Under the pieces are notes generated by a model that saw only the letters and a list, made by a program, of their open reading frames with translations, did no database searches and had not been told where the DNA came from. A stretch of 64,000 bases of DNA, from contig NZ_FOWC01000005.1 in the NCBI RefSeq assembly GCF_900115345.1, positions 248,001-312,000 on the forward strand, given 5' to 3'. Below, one piece after another: positions 38,091-49,542 of this stretch. Numbering within the stretch: position 1 is the stretch's first letter; each line of letters begins with the position of its first letter. The position numbers and the translations under genes are program-made. The DNA comes from Amycolatopsis rubida (GTDB taxonomy: Bacteria; Actinomycetota; Actinomycetes; Mycobacteriales; Pseudonocardiaceae).

Positions 38091-39323
38091 CTAGAGTCGA
38101 CGTTCGATCAACGCTGTTACGGCATCCCACAATGTGGCCGCCAGCCGGGCTTTAGCGCCCTGCGAGATGACCTGCTCAGTGCCGTCCGAGGCGAGCAGCC
38201 AGCCCGCGTTGTCCTCGGTGCCAAAGGCTTTTCCGTCGCCGACCGCGTTGACCACGAGCAGATCCGCGCCCTTGCGGCGGAGCTTGGCGCGGGCGTGGTC
38301 GAGCACGCTGCCGTTCTCGTCGCCGGTTTCCGCGGCGAAACCCACCACGATCTGCCCGGAACGCCGTTCTCGCACCAGTTCGGCGAGGATGTCGGCGTTG
38401 CGGTCGAGCGTGAGGACCGGGTCCGGGCTGTCCTCGGACTTCTTGATCTTGTGGTCGGCCAGCGTCGCGGGCCGGAAATCCGCGACCGCGGCGGCCATCA
38501 CGACGACATCCGCGTCCGCCGCGGCGGCGTGCACCGCTTTGCGCATCTCCTCCGCGGTGGACACGCGCTGCAGCGTCGCGCCGGCGGGGGACGGCAGTTC
38601 GTCGGTATGCCCGGCGACCAGCGTCACCTCGGCGCCGCGCTGCGCGGCGACCCGGGCGAGCGCGAAGCCCTGTTTGCCGGACGAGCGGTTGCCCAGGAAG
38701 CGGACCGGGTCCAGCGGTTCGCGGGTGCCGCCCGCGGAAATCACCACGCGGAGGCCTTCGAGGTCCCGCGGCAACGCGCCAGGCTCGGCGAGCAGCAGCC
38801 GGGCCAGGTCGACGATCTCGGCCGGGTCGGCGAGCCGTCCCTTGCCGGTGTCGACGCCCGTGAGCCTGCCCGCGGCGGGTTCGGTGACGACCAGGCCGCG
38901 CGAGCGCAGCAGTGCCACGTTGTCGCGGGTGGCCGGGTGCTCCCACATCTCGGTGTGCATCGCCGGGAAGAACGCGACCGGGCACCGGGCGGTGAGCAGG
39001 GTGTTCGTCAGGAGGTCGTCGGCGAGCCCGTGCGCGGCCTTGGCCAGCAGGTTCGCGGTCGCCGGGACGACCAGCACGAGGTCGGCTTCTTTGCCGGCCC
39101 GCACGTGCTGCACCTCGGGCACCTCGGTGAAGACCCCGGTGTGCACCGGGTTCCCGGACAGTGCCTCGAAGGTCGCCGCGCCGACGAAGTTCAGCGCGGC
39201 CTCGGTGGGCACGACGCGGACGTCGTGCCCGGATTCGGTGAGGCCCCGCAGGACCTCGCACGCCTTGTAGGCGGCGATGCCGCCGCCCACGCCCAGGACG
39301 ACCCTGGGCTTGGCGTCATTCAC
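38091..39323 (-). CDS. coaBC: Bifunctional phosphopantothenoylcysteine decarboxylase/synthetase
   Basis: The protein has 410 aa from a GTG that overlaps rpoZ by 8 bp. The N-terminal CoaC flavodoxin half has [39 protein letters not shown] and [15 protein letters not shown]. The C-terminal CoaB half has [19 protein letters not shown] ([11 protein letters not shown] next) and [10 protein letters not shown]. It performs two consecutive steps of coenzyme A synthesis. Confidence 0.97.
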   Translation of the reverse strand: MNDAKPRVVLGVGGGIAAYKACEVLRGLTESGHDVRVVPTEAALNFVGAATFEALSGNPVHTGVFTEVPEVQHVRAGKEADLVLVVPATANLLAKAAHGLADDLLTNTLLTARCPVAFFPAMHTEMWEHPATRDNVALLRSRGLVVTEPAAGRLTGVDTGKGRLADPAEIVDLARLLLAEPGALPRDLEGLRVVISAGGTREPLDPVRFLGNRSSGKQGFALARVAAQRGAEVTLVAGHTDELPSPAGATLQRVSTAEEMRKAVHAAAADADVVVMAAAVADFRPATLADHKIKKSEDSPDPVLTLDRNADILAELVRERRSGQIVVGFAAETGDENGSVLDHARAKLRRKGADLLVVNAVGDGKAFGTEDNAGWLLASDGTEQVISQGAKARLAATLWDAVTALIERRL

Positions 39324-39585
39324 CCTCGGTGTGCTCAAGCAGCCCGCCGTGGATCTCGCGCAGCGCGATCGACAGCGGCTTCTCACGGGGGCCGGGCTCG
39401 ACCAGCGGGCCCACGTACTCCAGCAGGCCCTCGCCCAGCTGCGCGTAGTAGTCGTTGATCTGCCGGGCCCGCTTGGCCGAGTAGATCACCAGCGCGTACT
39501 TCGAGGAGACCTTCTCAAGCAGGTCGTCGATCGGCGGGTTGGTGATGCCTTCGAGCTCTTCCAGCGTCGCCTGTTGCACAGTCAC
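39316..39585 (-). CDS. rpoZ: RNA polymerase omega subunit
   Basis: The protein has 89 aa from a GTG that overlaps the gmk stop. [20 protein letters not shown] and [19 protein letters not shown] are the omega signature that clamps the beta-prime C-terminus during RNA polymerase assembly. It is part of the coupled chain mihF-gmk-rpoZ-coaBC. Confidence 0.96.
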   Translation of the reverse strand: MTVQQATLEELEGITNPPIDDLLEKVSSKYALVIYSAKRARQINDYYAQLGEGLLEYVGPLVEPGPREKPLSIALREIHGGLLEHTEGE

Positions 39586-40253
39586 TCGTGGTGCTCCGTA
39601 TCGTCACATCGTTCGGCGGCGGAATCGCCACCGCCGGCAATCAAGTCTAGCAACCGCCGCGCGGCGACCTCGACGTCGGCGTTCACGACCCGTTCGTCGA
39701 ACTCCCCGGCCGCGGCCAGTTCGCGTTCCGCCTCGGCCAGCCGGGCGGCCACCGCGGCCTCGGTCTCGGTGCCCCGGCCGGTGAGCCTGCCGACCAGTTC
39801 TTCCCAGGACGGCGGCATCAGCATGACCAGCCGCGCCTCCGGCATCGCGGCCCGGACCTGGCGCGCGCCCTGCAGTTCGATCTCCAGCACCGCCGGACGG
39901 CCCTCCGCCAATGCCTGCTCGACCGGCTCGCGCGGCGTGCCGTACCGGTTGCCCGCGAACTCGGCCCACTCCAGCAGCCGGTTCCCGGCCACCATCCGGT
40001 CGAATTCGGCGGAATCCACGAAGTGGTAATGGTTTCCGTCGACCTCGCCCGGCCGCGGCGCCCGCGTCGTCACCGAAACGCTGAAGTACAGGTTCGGCTC
40101 GAGCAGGCGCAGCTGTCCCACCACACTCGACTTCCCGACGCCGGAAGGGCCGGAGACGACGGTGAGCCGGGGGCGGGAGAGATCTCCTGCCACCGGCTCA
40201 CCGCCGCGGTCGGCGCCCCGGGTCACCGGGTAGTCCTGACCGACGCCGCTCAC
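39582..40253 (-). CDS. gmk: Guanylate kinase
   Basis: The protein has 223 aa from a GTG that overlaps the mihF stop. About 28 extra N-terminal residues precede the P-loop [11 protein letters not shown]; an internal start is possible. Other motifs are [20 protein letters not shown] (GMP binding), [15 protein letters not shown] and [12 protein letters not shown]. It converts GMP to GDP. Confidence 0.96.
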   Translation of the reverse strand: MSGVGQDYPVTRGADRGGEPVAGDLSRPRLTVVSGPSGVGKSSVVGQLRLLEPNLYFSVSVTTRAPRPGEVDGNHYHFVDSAEFDRMVAGNRLLEWAEFAGNRYGTPREPVEQALAEGRPAVLEIELQGARQVRAAMPEARLVMLMPPSWEELVGRLTGRGTETEAAVAARLAEAERELAAAGEFDERVVNADVEVAARRLLDLIAGGGDSAAERCDDTEHHE

Positions 40254-40567
40254 TCGCCGCTGAACTCGGCCAGCAGCGCCTTGCGCTGCCGGTCGCCGAG
40301 CCCGCGGAGCCTGCGGCTGGGGGCGATCTCCAGTCGTTCCATCGTCTGCTGGGCCCGGACCTTGCCGACGCCGGGGAGCGCCTCGAGCAAGGCCGAAACC
40401 TTCATCTTGCCGAGGACTTCGTTCTCCTCGGCCTGCTTCAGCACGTCGACCAGAGTGGTACCGCCCCGCTTCAGCCGCTCCTTCAGCTCAGCACGGATGC
40501 GGCGGGCGGCGGCGGCCTTCTCCAGCGCCGCAGCACGCTGTTCCTCTGTCAGCTGGGGAAGTGCCAC
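40250..40567 (-). CDS. mihF: Actinobacterial integration host factor
   Basis: The protein has 105 aa: an N-terminal helix ([20 protein letters not shown]) and a helix-two-turn-helix domain with [20 protein letters not shown] and [14 protein letters not shown]. It is the nucleoid-associated protein sIHF/mIHF, unrelated to proteobacterial IHF, and affects chromosome compaction and development. It is the first gene of a chain that continues into gmk. Confidence 0.97.
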   Translation of the reverse strand: MALPQLTEEQRAAALEKAAAARRIRAELKERLKRGGTTLVDVLKQAEENEVLGKMKVSALLEALPGVGKVRAQQTMERLEIAPSRRLRGLGDRQRKALLAEFSGE

Positions 40568-40674
40568 GTTTTCCTCCGGTAGTTCTCACGTCTGGGTGGG
40601 TGACGCGACGGTACCCACCCCTGAGCAGGGGCCACAATGCGGGGGTGGCTGGTGGAGCGCGATTCCGGGGCCTG

Positions 40675-41517
40675 CTATTGGCCTTTTCCGCGCAGTCCCG
40701 CCAACCGGCCGTTCACCTCTTGGGCCGCACGGCGTAACGCCGCCGGGTCCGGGCCGTGGCGCAGCAGGTCGCGCGACGAGGCCGGGAGCAGGCCCGGGAG
40801 GCCTTCCCCGAAGACTGCCCGCAAATCCGCCTCAGTTGCCCCCTGCGCCCCGAAACCGGGCGCGAGCACCGGTCCGTTGAGCCGGCTCAGGTCGACCTCC
40901 CCAGGAGCCACAGTGGCCCCTACGACCACGCCGACGTCGCCGTACGGCTCAGCACCTGCGTTGTGGTCCGCCGCAGCGTCTACGACGCTCTGAGCGACCG
41001 TACGGCCGTCTTCGAGCCGCGCGCGCTGCAACGCGTCCGCTTCCGGGTTGGACGTGCGCGCGAGCACGAAGAGCCCGTTGCCCGCTTCGCGCGCCGCCGC
41101 GACAGCTGCGTCGAGCGCGCCGAAGCCGAGGTACGGCGACACCGTGGCCGCGTCTGCGGTGAAAGCCGCCTTCTCGGCCACGTACGCCGCCGTATAGGCC
41201 GCCATCGTCGAGCCGATGTCACCGCGCTTCACGTCCAGCAGGACGAGCGCCCCGGCGTCGTGGGCCACGTCTACGACGCGTTCGAGCACCGCCACCCCGG
41301 CGGACCCGAACGCCTCGAAGAACGCCGACTGCGGCTTCACGATCGCCGCCACCTCGCCCAGCGTCTCCGCGGCGCTGAGCGCGAAGCGTTCGAGCCCGCT
41401 CGCGTCGAGCGGCAGGCCCCACGCCTCGATCAGGCCCGGATGCGGGTCGATCCCGGCGCACAGCGACCCGCGCGCGGCCACGGCTCCGGCGAGCCGGGCC
41501 CCGAATCGGGCGGTCAC
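40675..41517 (-). CDS. pyrF: Orotidine 5'-phosphate decarboxylase (type 2)
   Basis: The protein has 280 aa from a GTG overlapping the carB stop. Features: [50 protein letters not shown] (catalytic Lys/Asp), LVLLD and [12 protein letters not shown]. This is the actinobacterial type-2 class. It makes UMP and closes the operon. Confidence 0.97.
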   Translation of the reverse strand: MTARFGARLAGAVAARGSLCAGIDPHPGLIEAWGLPLDASGLERFALSAAETLGEVAAIVKPQSAFFEAFGSAGVAVLERVVDVAHDAGALVLLDVKRGDIGSTMAAYTAAYVAEKAAFTADAATVSPYLGFGALDAAVAAAREAGNGLFVLARTSNPEADALQRARLEDGRTVAQSVVDAAADHNAGAEPYGDVGVVVGATVAPGEVDLSRLNGPVLAPGFGAQGATEADLRAVFGEGLPGLLPASSRDLLRHGPDPAALRRAAQEVNGRLAGLRGKGQ

Positions 41518-44500
41518 GACGTCGCCTTCAGCGCCGCCTGGAGGTCCTGGAGGCTGCGCACGCCGATGTCGCCGCGGATCAGCGCTTCGATGCCGTGCAC
41601 GGCCGCCGCGGCGCCCTGCACCGTGGTGACGCACGGAATGTCGCGCGACACCGCGGCAGTCCGGATTTCGTAACCGTCCACGCGCGGTCCGCTGTTTCCG
41701 TACGGCGTGTTGATCACCATGTCGACGTCGCCTGCGAGGATCACGTCGACGATGTTCGGCTCGCCCGCGCCCGGGTCCGGCTCGGAGTGCTTGCGCACCA
41801 CCGAACAGGCGACTCCGTTGCGCCGCAACACTTCCGCGGTGCCGGAGGTGGCGAGGATCTCGAAGCCGAGATCGGCCAGCCGCTTCACCGGGAAGACCAG
41901 CGAACGCTTGTCGCGGTTGGCGACGGAGACGAATACCCGGCCCGAGGTGGGGAGGGATCCGTAGGCACCGCTTTGCGATTTCGCGAATGCTTTCCCGAAG
42001 GAGGTGTCGACGCCCATGACTTCGCCGGTGGATTTCATTTCCGGGCCGAGCAGGGAGTCGACGCCGTGTCCTTCCGGCGTGCGGAACCGGTGGAACGGCA
42101 GGACGGCTTCCTTGACCGCGACCGGGGAATCGGCGGGCATCCGGCCGCCGTCGCCCTCGGCGGGCAGCACGCCCGAAGCGCGCAGGTCCTTGATCGTCGA
42201 GCCGGTCATCACCAGCGCGGCGGCCTTCGCGAGCGGGACCGCGGTGGCCTTGGAGACGAACGGGACGGTGCGGGAGGCGCGCGGGTTGGCTTCCAGGACG
42301 TAGAGCACGTCGTCCTTGAGCGCGTACTGCACGTTCAGCAGGCCGCGGACGCCGACGCCGCGGGCGATGGCCTCGGTGGAGCGGCGGACCGCGTCGAGGT
42401 CCTGCGCGCCGAGGGTGATCGGCGGCAGCGCGCAGGAGGAGTCGCCGGAGTGGATCCCGGCCTCCTCGATGTGCTCCATCACGCCGCCGAGGTAGAGGTC
42501 CTCGCCGTCGAACAGGGCGTCCACGTCGATCTCGATCGCGTCGTCGAGGAACCGGTCGACCAGCACCGGGTGCTCCGGGGTGACCTCGGTGGCGCGGCGG
42601 ATGTAGCCGGCGAGGGACTCCTCGTCGTAGACGATCTCCATGCCGCGCCCGCCCAGCACGTAGGACGGGCGGACCAGGACCGGGTAGCCGATCTCGTCGG
42701 CGATCCGCTTAGCGCCCTCGAACGAGGTCGCCGTCCCGTACTTCGGCGCGGGCAGCCCGGCGGCGGTGAGGACCTCGCCGAACGCGCCGCGGTCCTCGGC
42801 CAGGTCGATCGCCTCCGGCGGCGTCCCGACCACCGGCACCCCGGCGTCGGCCAGCCGCTGCGCGAGCCCGAGCGGGGTCTGCCCGCCCAGTTGCACGATC
42901 ACCCCGGCCACCGTGCCGGACTGCTGCTCGGCGTGCACGACCTCCAGCACGTCCTCGAACGACAGCGGCTCGAAGTACAGCCGGTCGCTGGTGTCGTAGT
43001 CCGTGGACACGGTTTCCGGGTTGCAGTTGACCATCACGGCCTCGAACCCGGCCTCGCGCAACGCGATCGCCGCGTGCACGCACGAGTAGTCGAACTCGAT
43101 GCCCTGCCCGATCCGGTTCGGCCCCGACCCGAGGATCAGCACCTTCGGCTTGTCGCTCTGCGCGGCGACCTCGGAGGTCGCGGCGGGGTCGGTCTCGTAG
43201 GCCGAGTAGTGGTACGGGGTCTTCGCCGCGAACTCCGCCGCGCAGGTGTCGACCGTCTTGAACACCGGCCGCACCCCCAGCCGGTGCCGCAGCGCCCGCA
43301 CGCCGTCCTCGCCCGCCAGTTCCGGCCGCAAAGCCGCGATCTGCCGGTCGGACAGGCCGGTGCGCTTCGCCCGCCGCAGCAGGTCGCCGTCGAGCACCGG
43401 GGCGTCGCGGACCTCCGCGCCGACCTCGCCGATCAGCGCGACCTGGTCGATGAACCACGGGTCGATCCCGGACGCCTCGTGCACCTGCTGGACGGTCGCG
43501 CCCAGCCGCAGCGCCAGTTCCACCTCGTAGAGGCGGCCTTCGTGCGGGGTGCGCAGCGAGTCCAAAGCGGACTCGGCGGTGGCGCCCTCGGGGTCGGGCA
43601 GCGTCCAGAACCCGGTCGCCTTCGTCTCGATCGACCGCATCGCCTTCCCCAGTGCTTCCGGGAAACTGCGGCCGAACGACATCGCCTCGCCCACCGACTT
43701 CATCGTCGTGGTCAGCGTCGGGTCCGCGCCGGGGAACTTCTCGAACGCGAACCGCGGCACCTTCACCACCACGTAGTCCAGCGCGGGCTCGAACGAGGCC
43801 GGGGTCTCGCCGGTGATGTCGTTGCGGATCTCGTCGAGGGTGTAGCCGATCGCCAGCTTCGCGGCGATCTTCGCGATCGGGAAACCCGTCGCCTTCGACG
43901 CCAGCGCGGACGAGCGGGACACGCGCGGGTTCATCTCGATCACGACCATCCGGCCGTCCTCGGGGTTGAACGCGAACTGGATGTTGCAGCCGCCGGTGTC
44001 CACGCCGACCTCGCGCAGCACCGCGATCCCGACGTCGCGCATCACCTGGTATTCGCGGTCGGTCAGCGTCATCGTCGGCGCCACGGTGACCGAGTCGCCG
44101 GTGTGCACGCCCATCGCGTCCACGTTCTCGATCGAGCACACGACCACCACGTTGTCGTGCTTGTCGCGCATCAGTTCGAGCTCGTACTCCTTCCAGCCGA
44201 GCACGCTCTCCTCGATCAGCACCTCCGTCACCGGGGACTCGGTGAGCCCCGTCGACGCCAGCCGCTCCAGGTCCTCGGGCGTGTGCGCCATGCCCGAGCC
44301 GAGGCCGCCCATGGTGAACGAGGGCCGGATGACCACCGGCAGACCGAGTTCCCCGACCGTCGCGCGGACCTCGTCCATGTCGTGGCACACCCGCGACCGC
44401 GGGACGTCCGCGCCGATCGTGCGCACGATGTCCTTGAACTTCTGCCGGTCCTCGCCGCGCTGGATGGCGTCGATGTCCGCGCCGATCAGCTCCACGCCGT

Positions 44501-44831
44501 ACTTCTCCAGCACGCCGCGCTCGTGCAGCGCCACCGCGCAGTTCAGCGCGGTCTGCCCGCCCAGCGTCGCCAGGATCGCGTCCGGGCGCTCGGCGGCGAT
44601 GACCTTTTCCACGAAGTCCGGCGTCACCGGCTCGATGTAGGTCGCGTCCGCGAACTCCGGATCCGTCATGATCGTCGCCGGATTCGAGTTCACCAGGGAC
44701 ACGCGCAGGCCCTCGCTGCGCAGCACCCGGCAGGCCTGCGTGCCCGAGTAGTCGAACTCGGCCGCCTGCCCGATCACGATCGGCCCGGAGCCGATCACCA
44801 GCACGTGCTGGATGTCCGTCCTCTTCGGCAT
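41514..44831 (-). CDS. carB: Carbamoyl-phosphate synthase large subunit
   Basis: The protein has 1,105 aa, standard length, with two homologous ATP-grasp halves ([20 protein letters not shown] in the first, [20 protein letters not shown] in the second), an oligomerisation domain between and an MGS-like allosteric domain at the end ([18 protein letters not shown]). It makes carbamoyl phosphate with CarA. It is coupled to carA by TGATG. Confidence 0.98.
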   Translation of the reverse strand: MPKRTDIQHVLVIGSGPIVIGQAAEFDYSGTQACRVLRSEGLRVSLVNSNPATIMTDPEFADATYIEPVTPDFVEKVIAAERPDAILATLGGQTALNCAVALHERGVLEKYGVELIGADIDAIQRGEDRQKFKDIVRTIGADVPRSRVCHDMDEVRATVGELGLPVVIRPSFTMGGLGSGMAHTPEDLERLASTGLTESPVTEVLIEESVLGWKEYELELMRDKHDNVVVVCSIENVDAMGVHTGDSVTVAPTMTLTDREYQVMRDVGIAVLREVGVDTGGCNIQFAFNPEDGRMVVIEMNPRVSRSSALASKATGFPIAKIAAKLAIGYTLDEIRNDITGETPASFEPALDYVVVKVPRFAFEKFPGADPTLTTTMKSVGEAMSFGRSFPEALGKAMRSIETKATGFWTLPDPEGATAESALDSLRTPHEGRLYEVELALRLGATVQQVHEASGIDPWFIDQVALIGEVGAEVRDAPVLDGDLLRRAKRTGLSDRQIAALRPELAGEDGVRALRHRLGVRPVFKTVDTCAAEFAAKTPYHYSAYETDPAATSEVAAQSDKPKVLILGSGPNRIGQGIEFDYSCVHAAIALREAGFEAVMVNCNPETVSTDYDTSDRLYFEPLSFEDVLEVVHAEQQSGTVAGVIVQLGGQTPLGLAQRLADAGVPVVGTPPEAIDLAEDRGAFGEVLTAAGLPAPKYGTATSFEGAKRIADEIGYPVLVRPSYVLGGRGMEIVYDEESLAGYIRRATEVTPEHPVLVDRFLDDAIEIDVDALFDGEDLYLGGVMEHIEEAGIHSGDSSCALPPITLGAQDLDAVRRSTEAIARGVGVRGLLNVQYALKDDVLYVLEANPRASRTVPFVSKATAVPLAKAAALVMTGSTIKDLRASGVLPAEGDGGRMPADSPVAVKEAVLPFHRFRTPEGHGVDSLLGPEMKSTGEVMGVDTSFGKAFAKSQSGAYGSLPTSGRVFVSVANRDKRSLVFPVKRLADLGFEILATSGTAEVLRRNGVACSVVRKHSEPDPGAGEPNIVDVILAGDVDMVINTPYGNSGPRVDGYEIRTAAVSRDIPCVTTVQGAAAAVHGIEALIRGDIGVRSLQDLQAALKATS

Positions 44832-45958
44832 CAGGCCTTCTTCTCCATCAACTCAACGAATTCGTCGAACAGCGGCGCGGCGTCGTGCGGACCCGCGGCC
44901 GCTTCGGGGTGGTACTGCACGGAAAACGCGGGCACGTCGAACGCGCGGACGCCCTCGACGGTGTCGTCGTTCGGGCAGTAGTGGCTGATCCGCGCGGCCC
45001 CGTAAGGGGAATCGAACCGCTGGCCCGGCTCGCCTTCGAGGGCGAAACCGTGGTTCTGCGCGGTGATCGCGACCCGCCCGGTCGCCACGTCGATCACCGG
45101 GATGTTGATCCCCCGGTGCCCGTACCGCATCTTGTAGGTGCCCAAACCCAGTGCCCGGCCCAGGATCTGGTTGCCGAAGCAGATCCCGAACAGCGGAATC
45201 CGTTGCTCCAGCACGGTTTTCGTCAGCGCCGTCGCGTGCGCGGTCGTCGCCGGGTCGCCCGGGCCGTTGGACAGGAACACCCCGTCCGGCTCCAGCGCCA
45301 GCAGTTCCTCCGCGCTCGTGCTCGACGGCAGGACGTGCACCTCGATGCCCCGCCGCGCCATCAGCCGCGGCGTGTTCGATTTGATCCCGAGGTCCAGCGC
45401 CGCGACGCGGAACCGCTTTTCCCCTTGCGCCGCAACGACATAAGGCTTGTCCGTGGAGACCTCGCCGGCGAGATCCGCGCCCTTCATCGGCGGGCTCGCC
45501 AGCACCTCCGCGACCATCTGCTCGTCGCTGCCCAGCGCGTCGCCGGAGAACACCCCGGCGCGCATCGCGCCCTGCTCGCGCAGGTGCCGCGTCAGCGTCC
45601 GGGTGTCCACCTCGGAAATCCCGACCACGCCCTGGCGCACCAGTTCCTCGTCCAGCGACCGCTTCGAGCGCCAGTTCGACGGAGTGCGCGCGGGATCGCG
45701 CACCACGTAACCGGAAACCCAGATCCGGGCCGATTCGTCGTCCTCGTCGTTCCAGCCGGTGTTGCCGATCTGCGGCGCCGTCTGCACCACGATCTGCCGG
45801 TGGTACGACGGATCGGTCAGCGTTTCCTGGTAACCCGTCATGCCGGTGCAGAACACCGCCTCGCCCAGGGTCCGCCCGCGCGCGCCGTACGCCGCGCCGC
45901 GGAACACCCGGCCGTCTTCGAGAACCAGGGCGGCGGGGCCGCGAGTGCCGGTGCTCAC
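44831..45958 (-). CDS. carA: Carbamoyl-phosphate synthase small (glutaminase) subunit
   Basis: The protein has 375 aa from a GTG that overlaps the stop of the membrane protein gene. The glutaminase nucleophile Cys is in [11 protein letters not shown] and the His/Glu pair in [25 protein letters not shown] and [16 protein letters not shown] belong to the N-terminal CarA domain. It channels ammonia from glutamine to CarB. Confidence 0.97.
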   Translation of the reverse strand: MSTGTRGPAALVLEDGRVFRGAAYGARGRTLGEAVFCTGMTGYQETLTDPSYHRQIVVQTAPQIGNTGWNDEDDESARIWVSGYVVRDPARTPSNWRSKRSLDEELVRQGVVGISEVDTRTLTRHLREQGAMRAGVFSGDALGSDEQMVAEVLASPPMKGADLAGEVSTDKPYVVAAQGEKRFRVAALDLGIKSNTPRLMARRGIEVHVLPSSTSAEELLALEPDGVFLSNGPGDPATTAHATALTKTVLEQRIPLFGICFGNQILGRALGLGTYKMRYGHRGINIPVIDVATGRVAITAQNHGFALEGEPGQRFDSPYGAARISHYCPNDDTVEGVRAFDVPAFSVQYHPEAAAGPHDAAPLFDEFVELMEKKA

Positions 45959-46458
45959 TGGGCACCTCCCTTGATGTCGTGATCGGAAAGTTCTTCGATC
46001 CAGTGCGGATAGTCGTCGAGGTCGTCGCCGCGGAATCCGGTGTCCAGCGCGACGTCGCCGAGCTGCCAGGTGATCACCAGCAGCACGTCGGTGCCGGTAA
46101 CCTTCCCGGCGAGCCGCGAGTCGCGGCGGATCCCGGTGATCGAGGCGCGCGGGATCCAGAAGTCCGGCAGCCCGCCGCGTTCCACGGCCACCCCGTCCGG
46201 GTGCAGCCGCCAGACCGCGCCGGAGCGCGGGCCCGCGCCTCGCGTGACGACTCGGTCCTGCCAGTCGCCCGCGGTCGTGGTGCCCACGCACACGCCGGTC
46301 GATTCGAGCTGGAACTCGCCGGGCTCGGCCGGGATCTCCGGGAACGGGGCGATCCGCGCGCTCTGCGAACGCGCCTTGCGCCGCCAGCCGGCCCACATGC
46401 CCCACAGGCACAGCAGGAAGAACGCGACGATCCCCAGCGTCAGCAGCAACCGCTCCAT
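45955..46458 (-). CDS. PH-like membrane protein inside the pyr operon (Rv1382-like)
   Basis: The protein has 167 aa. One N-terminal membrane helix (residues 4-24) and a basic segment lead into a beta-rich PH-like domain (about 50-150: GVAVERGGLPDFWIPRASIT, DVLLVITWQLGDVALDTGF). It overlaps both neighbours (TGATG with pyrC, GTGA with carA), so it is made with the pathway enzymes. A protein of this kind lies at the same place in mycobacteria. Function unknown. Confidence 0.8.
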   Translation of the reverse strand: MERLLLTLGIVAFFLLCLWGMWAGWRRKARSQSARIAPFPEIPAEPGEFQLESTGVCVGTTTAGDWQDRVVTRGAGPRSGAVWRLHPDGVAVERGGLPDFWIPRASITGIRRDSRLAGKVTGTDVLLVITWQLGDVALDTGFRGDDLDDYPHWIEELSDHDIKGGAQ

Positions 46459-47744
46459 CAGCAGATCTTCCCTTCGCGCGCAGTGATCCGCCCGCGCAGC
46501 AGAGTCGCCGTCACCACGCCGGGCAACCGCATTCCCTCGTACGGGGTGTTGGCCGCGATGCTGGCCAGGTCCGCCCCGCGCACGGTCCATTCGGCGTCCG
46601 GGTCGACCAGCGTCAGGTTCGCCGGTTCGCCCGCCTCGATCGGACGGCCGTGCCCGGCCAGGTTCCCGACCTCCGCGGGCCGCTCGCTCATCACGCGGGC
46701 GACGCCGCGCCAGTCGAGCAGGCCGGTCTTGACCATCGTCTCGACGACCACCGACAGCGCGGTCTGCAGGCCGAGCATGCCGGGCCGGGCCGCGGCCCAT
46801 TCGGTGTCCTTCTCCTGCGTGGCGTGCGGCGCGTGGTCGGTGGCGACGCAGTCCACGACGCCCTCGGCCAGCGCGGCGCGCAGCTTCTCCGCGTCGCCGC
46901 CGGTGCGCAGCGGCGGGTTGACCTTGTTGACCGGGTCGTAGCTCTCCAGCCGGTCGTCGGTCAGCAGCAGGTGGTGCGGCGTGACCTCGGCCGACACCTT
47001 CGTGCCGCGTTCCTTCGCCCAGCGCAGGATGTCGACAGTGCCCGCGGTGGAGACGTGGCAGACGTGCAGCCGCGCGTTCGCGTGCAGCGCCAGCAGGCAG
47101 TCGCGCGCGACGATCGACTCCTCCGCCGACGCCGGCCAGCCCGGGTAGCCGAGCCGCGACGCCTGCTCACCCTCGTGCGCCTGCGCGCCGACGGTGAGCC
47201 GCGGCTCCTCGGCGTGCTGGGCGATCACTGCGTCGAGCGCGGTCGAGTACTCCAGCGCGCGGCGCATCAGCAGCGGGTCCGCGACGCACACGCCGTCGTC
47301 GGAGAAGACCCGCACCGCCGCGGTGCCCTTGGCCATCGTGCCCAGTTCGGCGAGCTTCTCGCCCTTGAGCCCGACGGTGACCGCGCCGACCGGGTGGACG
47401 TCGACCAGGCCGACCTCCTGCCCGCGCCGCCACACGTGGTCGGTGACGAGCGCGTTGTCGGCGACCGGATCGGTGTTGGCCATGGCGAACACGGCGGTGT
47501 AGCCGCCCAGCGCCGCGGCGGCGGACCCGGTGTCGACGGTCTCGGTGTCTTCGCGGCCCGGCTCGCGCAGGTGCGTGTGCAGGTCGACGAACCCGGGCAG
47601 CAGGACCTGGCCCTTGGCGTCGAGCACTTCGGCGCCCTCGGGAACGTTCACCGCGCCGATCGCGGCGATCACGCCGTCGGAGATCAGGACGTCCGCCGGC
47701 TCGCCCTCGCCGTACGGGCGGGCGCCCTTGATCACGATGCTCAC
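46458..47744 (-). CDS. pyrC: Dihydroorotase
   Basis: The protein has 428 aa from a GTG overlapping the pyrB stop. Zinc ligands are visible in [13 protein letters not shown] and later in [12 protein letters not shown] and [22 protein letters not shown] is the class I signature. It cyclises carbamoyl aspartate. Confidence 0.97.
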   Translation of the reverse strand: MSIVIKGARPYGEGEPADVLISDGVIAAIGAVNVPEGAEVLDAKGQVLLPGFVDLHTHLREPGREDTETVDTGSAAAALGGYTAVFAMANTDPVADNALVTDHVWRRGQEVGLVDVHPVGAVTVGLKGEKLAELGTMAKGTAAVRVFSDDGVCVADPLLMRRALEYSTALDAVIAQHAEEPRLTVGAQAHEGEQASRLGYPGWPASAEESIVARDCLLALHANARLHVCHVSTAGTVDILRWAKERGTKVSAEVTPHHLLLTDDRLESYDPVNKVNPPLRTGGDAEKLRAALAEGVVDCVATDHAPHATQEKDTEWAAARPGMLGLQTALSVVVETMVKTGLLDWRGVARVMSERPAEVGNLAGHGRPIEAGEPANLTLVDPDAEWTVRGADLASIAANTPYEGMRLPGVVTATLLRGRITAREGKIC

Positions 47745-48688
47745 GCGGCAGCTCCTTCACTGGCCAGCAGGTGGTAGAGGACCGCCATGCGCACGTGCAC
47801 GCCGTTGCGGACCTGTTCGGTAATGGCCGAGGAGGGGGAATCCGCGACCGCGGAGGCGATCTCCATGCCGCGCAGCATCGGGCCGGGGTGCAGCACGACG
47901 GCGTGGTCCGGCAGCAGCGCCTGGCGGCGTTCGGAGAGCCCGTAGGAGATCGAATATTCTCGCGCGGAGGGGAAAAAGCTCTGCCCAGGGCCCCCGCCCG
48001 TCATGCGCTCCGCCTGGACGCGCAGCATCATCACCGCGTCGACCGCGGGCAGCTCGGCGTCGAGGTCGTGCGACACGCTGACCGGCAGCTTCTCCACCCC
48101 GACCGGCAGCAGCGTCGGCGGCGCGACGAGCACCACCTCCGCGCCGAGAGTGCTGAGCAGGTGGATGTTCGACCGCGCGACCCGGCTGTGCAGGACGTCG
48201 CCGACAATCGCGATCCGCCGGTCCTGCAGGGAACCGAGGCGTTCGCGCAGTGTCGCCGCGTCCAGCAGCGCCTGGGTGGGGTGCTCGTGCATGCCGTCGC
48301 CCGCGTTGACCACCGCGGTGCCCGGACCGGCGAGCCAGCCCGACAGCCGGTGCGCGGCCCCCGAGGCGGGGTGCCGGATGATCACGCAGTCGGCGCCCGC
48401 GGCAGCCAGCGTGAGCGCGGTGTCCCGCAGCGATTCGCCCTTGTTCACCGAGGAACTGGACGCCGAGACGTTGATCACGTCCGCGCTCATCCACTTCCCG
48501 GCGATCTCGAACGACACCCGGGTGCGCGTCGAGTTTTCGTAGAACAGCGTGATCACGGTGCGGCCGCGCAGCGTCGGCAGCTTCTTGACCTCGCGGCCGA
48601 GCAGCGTGTGCTTGAGCTCGTCGGCGGTGTCGAGCACGGCGGTCGCGGTGTCCGCGTCGAGCCCGTCGGTGGCGAGCAGGTGCTTCAC
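47741..48688 (-). CDS. pyrB: Aspartate carbamoyltransferase catalytic subunit
   Basis: The protein has 315 aa from a GTG overlapping the pyrR stop. STRTRVSFE binds carbamoyl phosphate, HPTQALLD follows, and the C-terminal half carries the aspartate site (LRVQAER). No regulatory PyrI chain is nearby, as usual for bacteria of this type. Confidence 0.97.
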   Translation of the reverse strand: MKHLLATDGLDADTATAVLDTADELKHTLLGREVKKLPTLRGRTVITLFYENSTRTRVSFEIAGKWMSADVINVSASSSSVNKGESLRDTALTLAAAGADCVIIRHPASGAAHRLSGWLAGPGTAVVNAGDGMHEHPTQALLDAATLRERLGSLQDRRIAIVGDVLHSRVARSNIHLLSTLGAEVVLVAPPTLLPVGVEKLPVSVSHDLDAELPAVDAVMMLRVQAERMTGGGPGQSFFPSAREYSISYGLSERRQALLPDHAVVLHPGPMLRGMEIASAVADSPSSAITEQVRNGVHVRMAVLYHLLASEGAAA

Positions 48689-49281
48689 CGGGTTTCTCCT
48701 TCCGGCGCGCGCAGCAGCACCGCGTCCCGGCCGTCGGTTTCCGACAGCAGCACGGAGACGCCTTCGGCGCGCGCGGTGGGCACGTTCTTGCCGACGTAGT
48801 CGGCGCGGATCGGCAGCTCGCGGTGGCCGCGGTCGACGAGCACCGCGAGCTGGACGGCACGCGGGCGGCCGTGGTCGCGCAGGGCGTCGAGGGCGGCGCG
48901 GATGGTGCGGCCGGAGAACAGGACGTCGTCGACGAGGATGACGACCCGGTTGTCGATCCCGCCCGGCGGCAGCTGCGTCTGTTCGAGCGCACGCGGCGGA
49001 CGGCGGCGGAGATCGTCGCGGTAAAGGGTGACGTCGAGGGCGCCGTGCGGCGGCGCGGCCCCGGCGAACTCGCCGATCTTCCCGGCGAGGCGCGCGGCCA
49101 GCGGAGTGCCGCGGGTGGGGATGCCGAGCAGCACCGGGTACTGCTCCGGCGGACCGGCTCCGAGAGCGGTCTTCTCGATGACCTGGTGGGCCATCCTCGC
49201 GATCGTGCGCGCGACATCACCGGCGGACAGCAGCTCGCGCTCTCCCGCCGGCTCCGCCGCGCCACGCGGACGTGACGACAA
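48685..49281 (-). CDS. pyrR: Pyrimidine operon regulator / uracil phosphoribosyltransferase
   Basis: The protein has 198 aa from a TTG at 49281. That start is chosen because a perfect AAGGAGG (49288-49294) lies six bases upstream and no ATG or GTG fits better. The PRPP-binding loop is [36 protein letters not shown] is the family's N-terminal signature. PyrR senses UMP and binds pyr mRNA. It is the first gene of the seven-gene pyrimidine operon. Confidence 0.95.
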   Translation of the reverse strand: MSSRPRGAAEPAGERELLSAGDVARTIARMAHQVIEKTALGAGPPEQYPVLLGIPTRGTPLAARLAGKIGEFAGAAPPHGALDVTLYRDDLRRRPPRALEQTQLPPGGIDNRVVILVDDVLFSGRTIRAALDALRDHGRPRAVQLAVLVDRGHRELPIRADYVGKNVPTARAEGVSVLLSETDGRDAVLLRAPEGETR

Positions 49282-49287
49282 GGCGGA

Positions 49288-49313
49288 CCTCCTTCCCCGC
49301 CTCTCTGGACGGG
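49288..49313 (-). promoter_or_regulatory. PyrR-binding RNA loop overlapping the pyrR leader
   Basis: Read on the minus strand, the leader contains CCCGTCCAGAGAGGCGGG (49313-49296): the conserved PyrR loop TCCAGAGAGG closed by a CCCG/CGGG stem. AAGGAGG follows at 49294-49288. This arrangement fits the mycobacterial model in which UMP-bound PyrR blocks ribosome access rather than promoting a terminator. No terminator was seen here. Confidence 0.85.
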
Positions 49314-49433
49314 TCCTTAAAGGACGTCGGCAACCGGCTGCTGCCGGAAACCGCACCGACAGTAGCAGGACCGGTCAATCAGTCTTCCGGGTGGTACGCG
49401 CACGGCCGCCACCTGCGCGGACCGACCTTCTGC

Positions 49434-49475
49434 TTGACCTGGTGACAACTATGCGTAACCATTACTCTGAGTATT
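49434..49475 (+). promoter_or_regulatory. BldD box and possible promoter upstream of bldD
   Basis: ATTACTCTGAGTATT at 49461-49475 matches the published 15-bp BldD consensus (nTnACnC[A/T]GnGTnAn) at every defined position but one (T for the last A). It lies 67 bp before the bldD start. TTGACC at 49434-49439 could be a -35 with the -10 overlapping the box. This fits bldD autorepression as described in Streptomyces. Confidence 0.7.
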
Positions 49476-49542
49476 CGACTCGAGGAGTCCCCGGCTCCGG
49501 TCCTCCCGGCCGGGCAGGGGCGATGAAACGGAGAACCACCAG

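Noticed and set aside
41595-44981. A plus-strand frame of more than 1,100 codons opposite carB
   Set aside because: Its composition (Arg/Val/His/Asp-rich, repetitive) is that of an antisense frame and carB is unambiguous.
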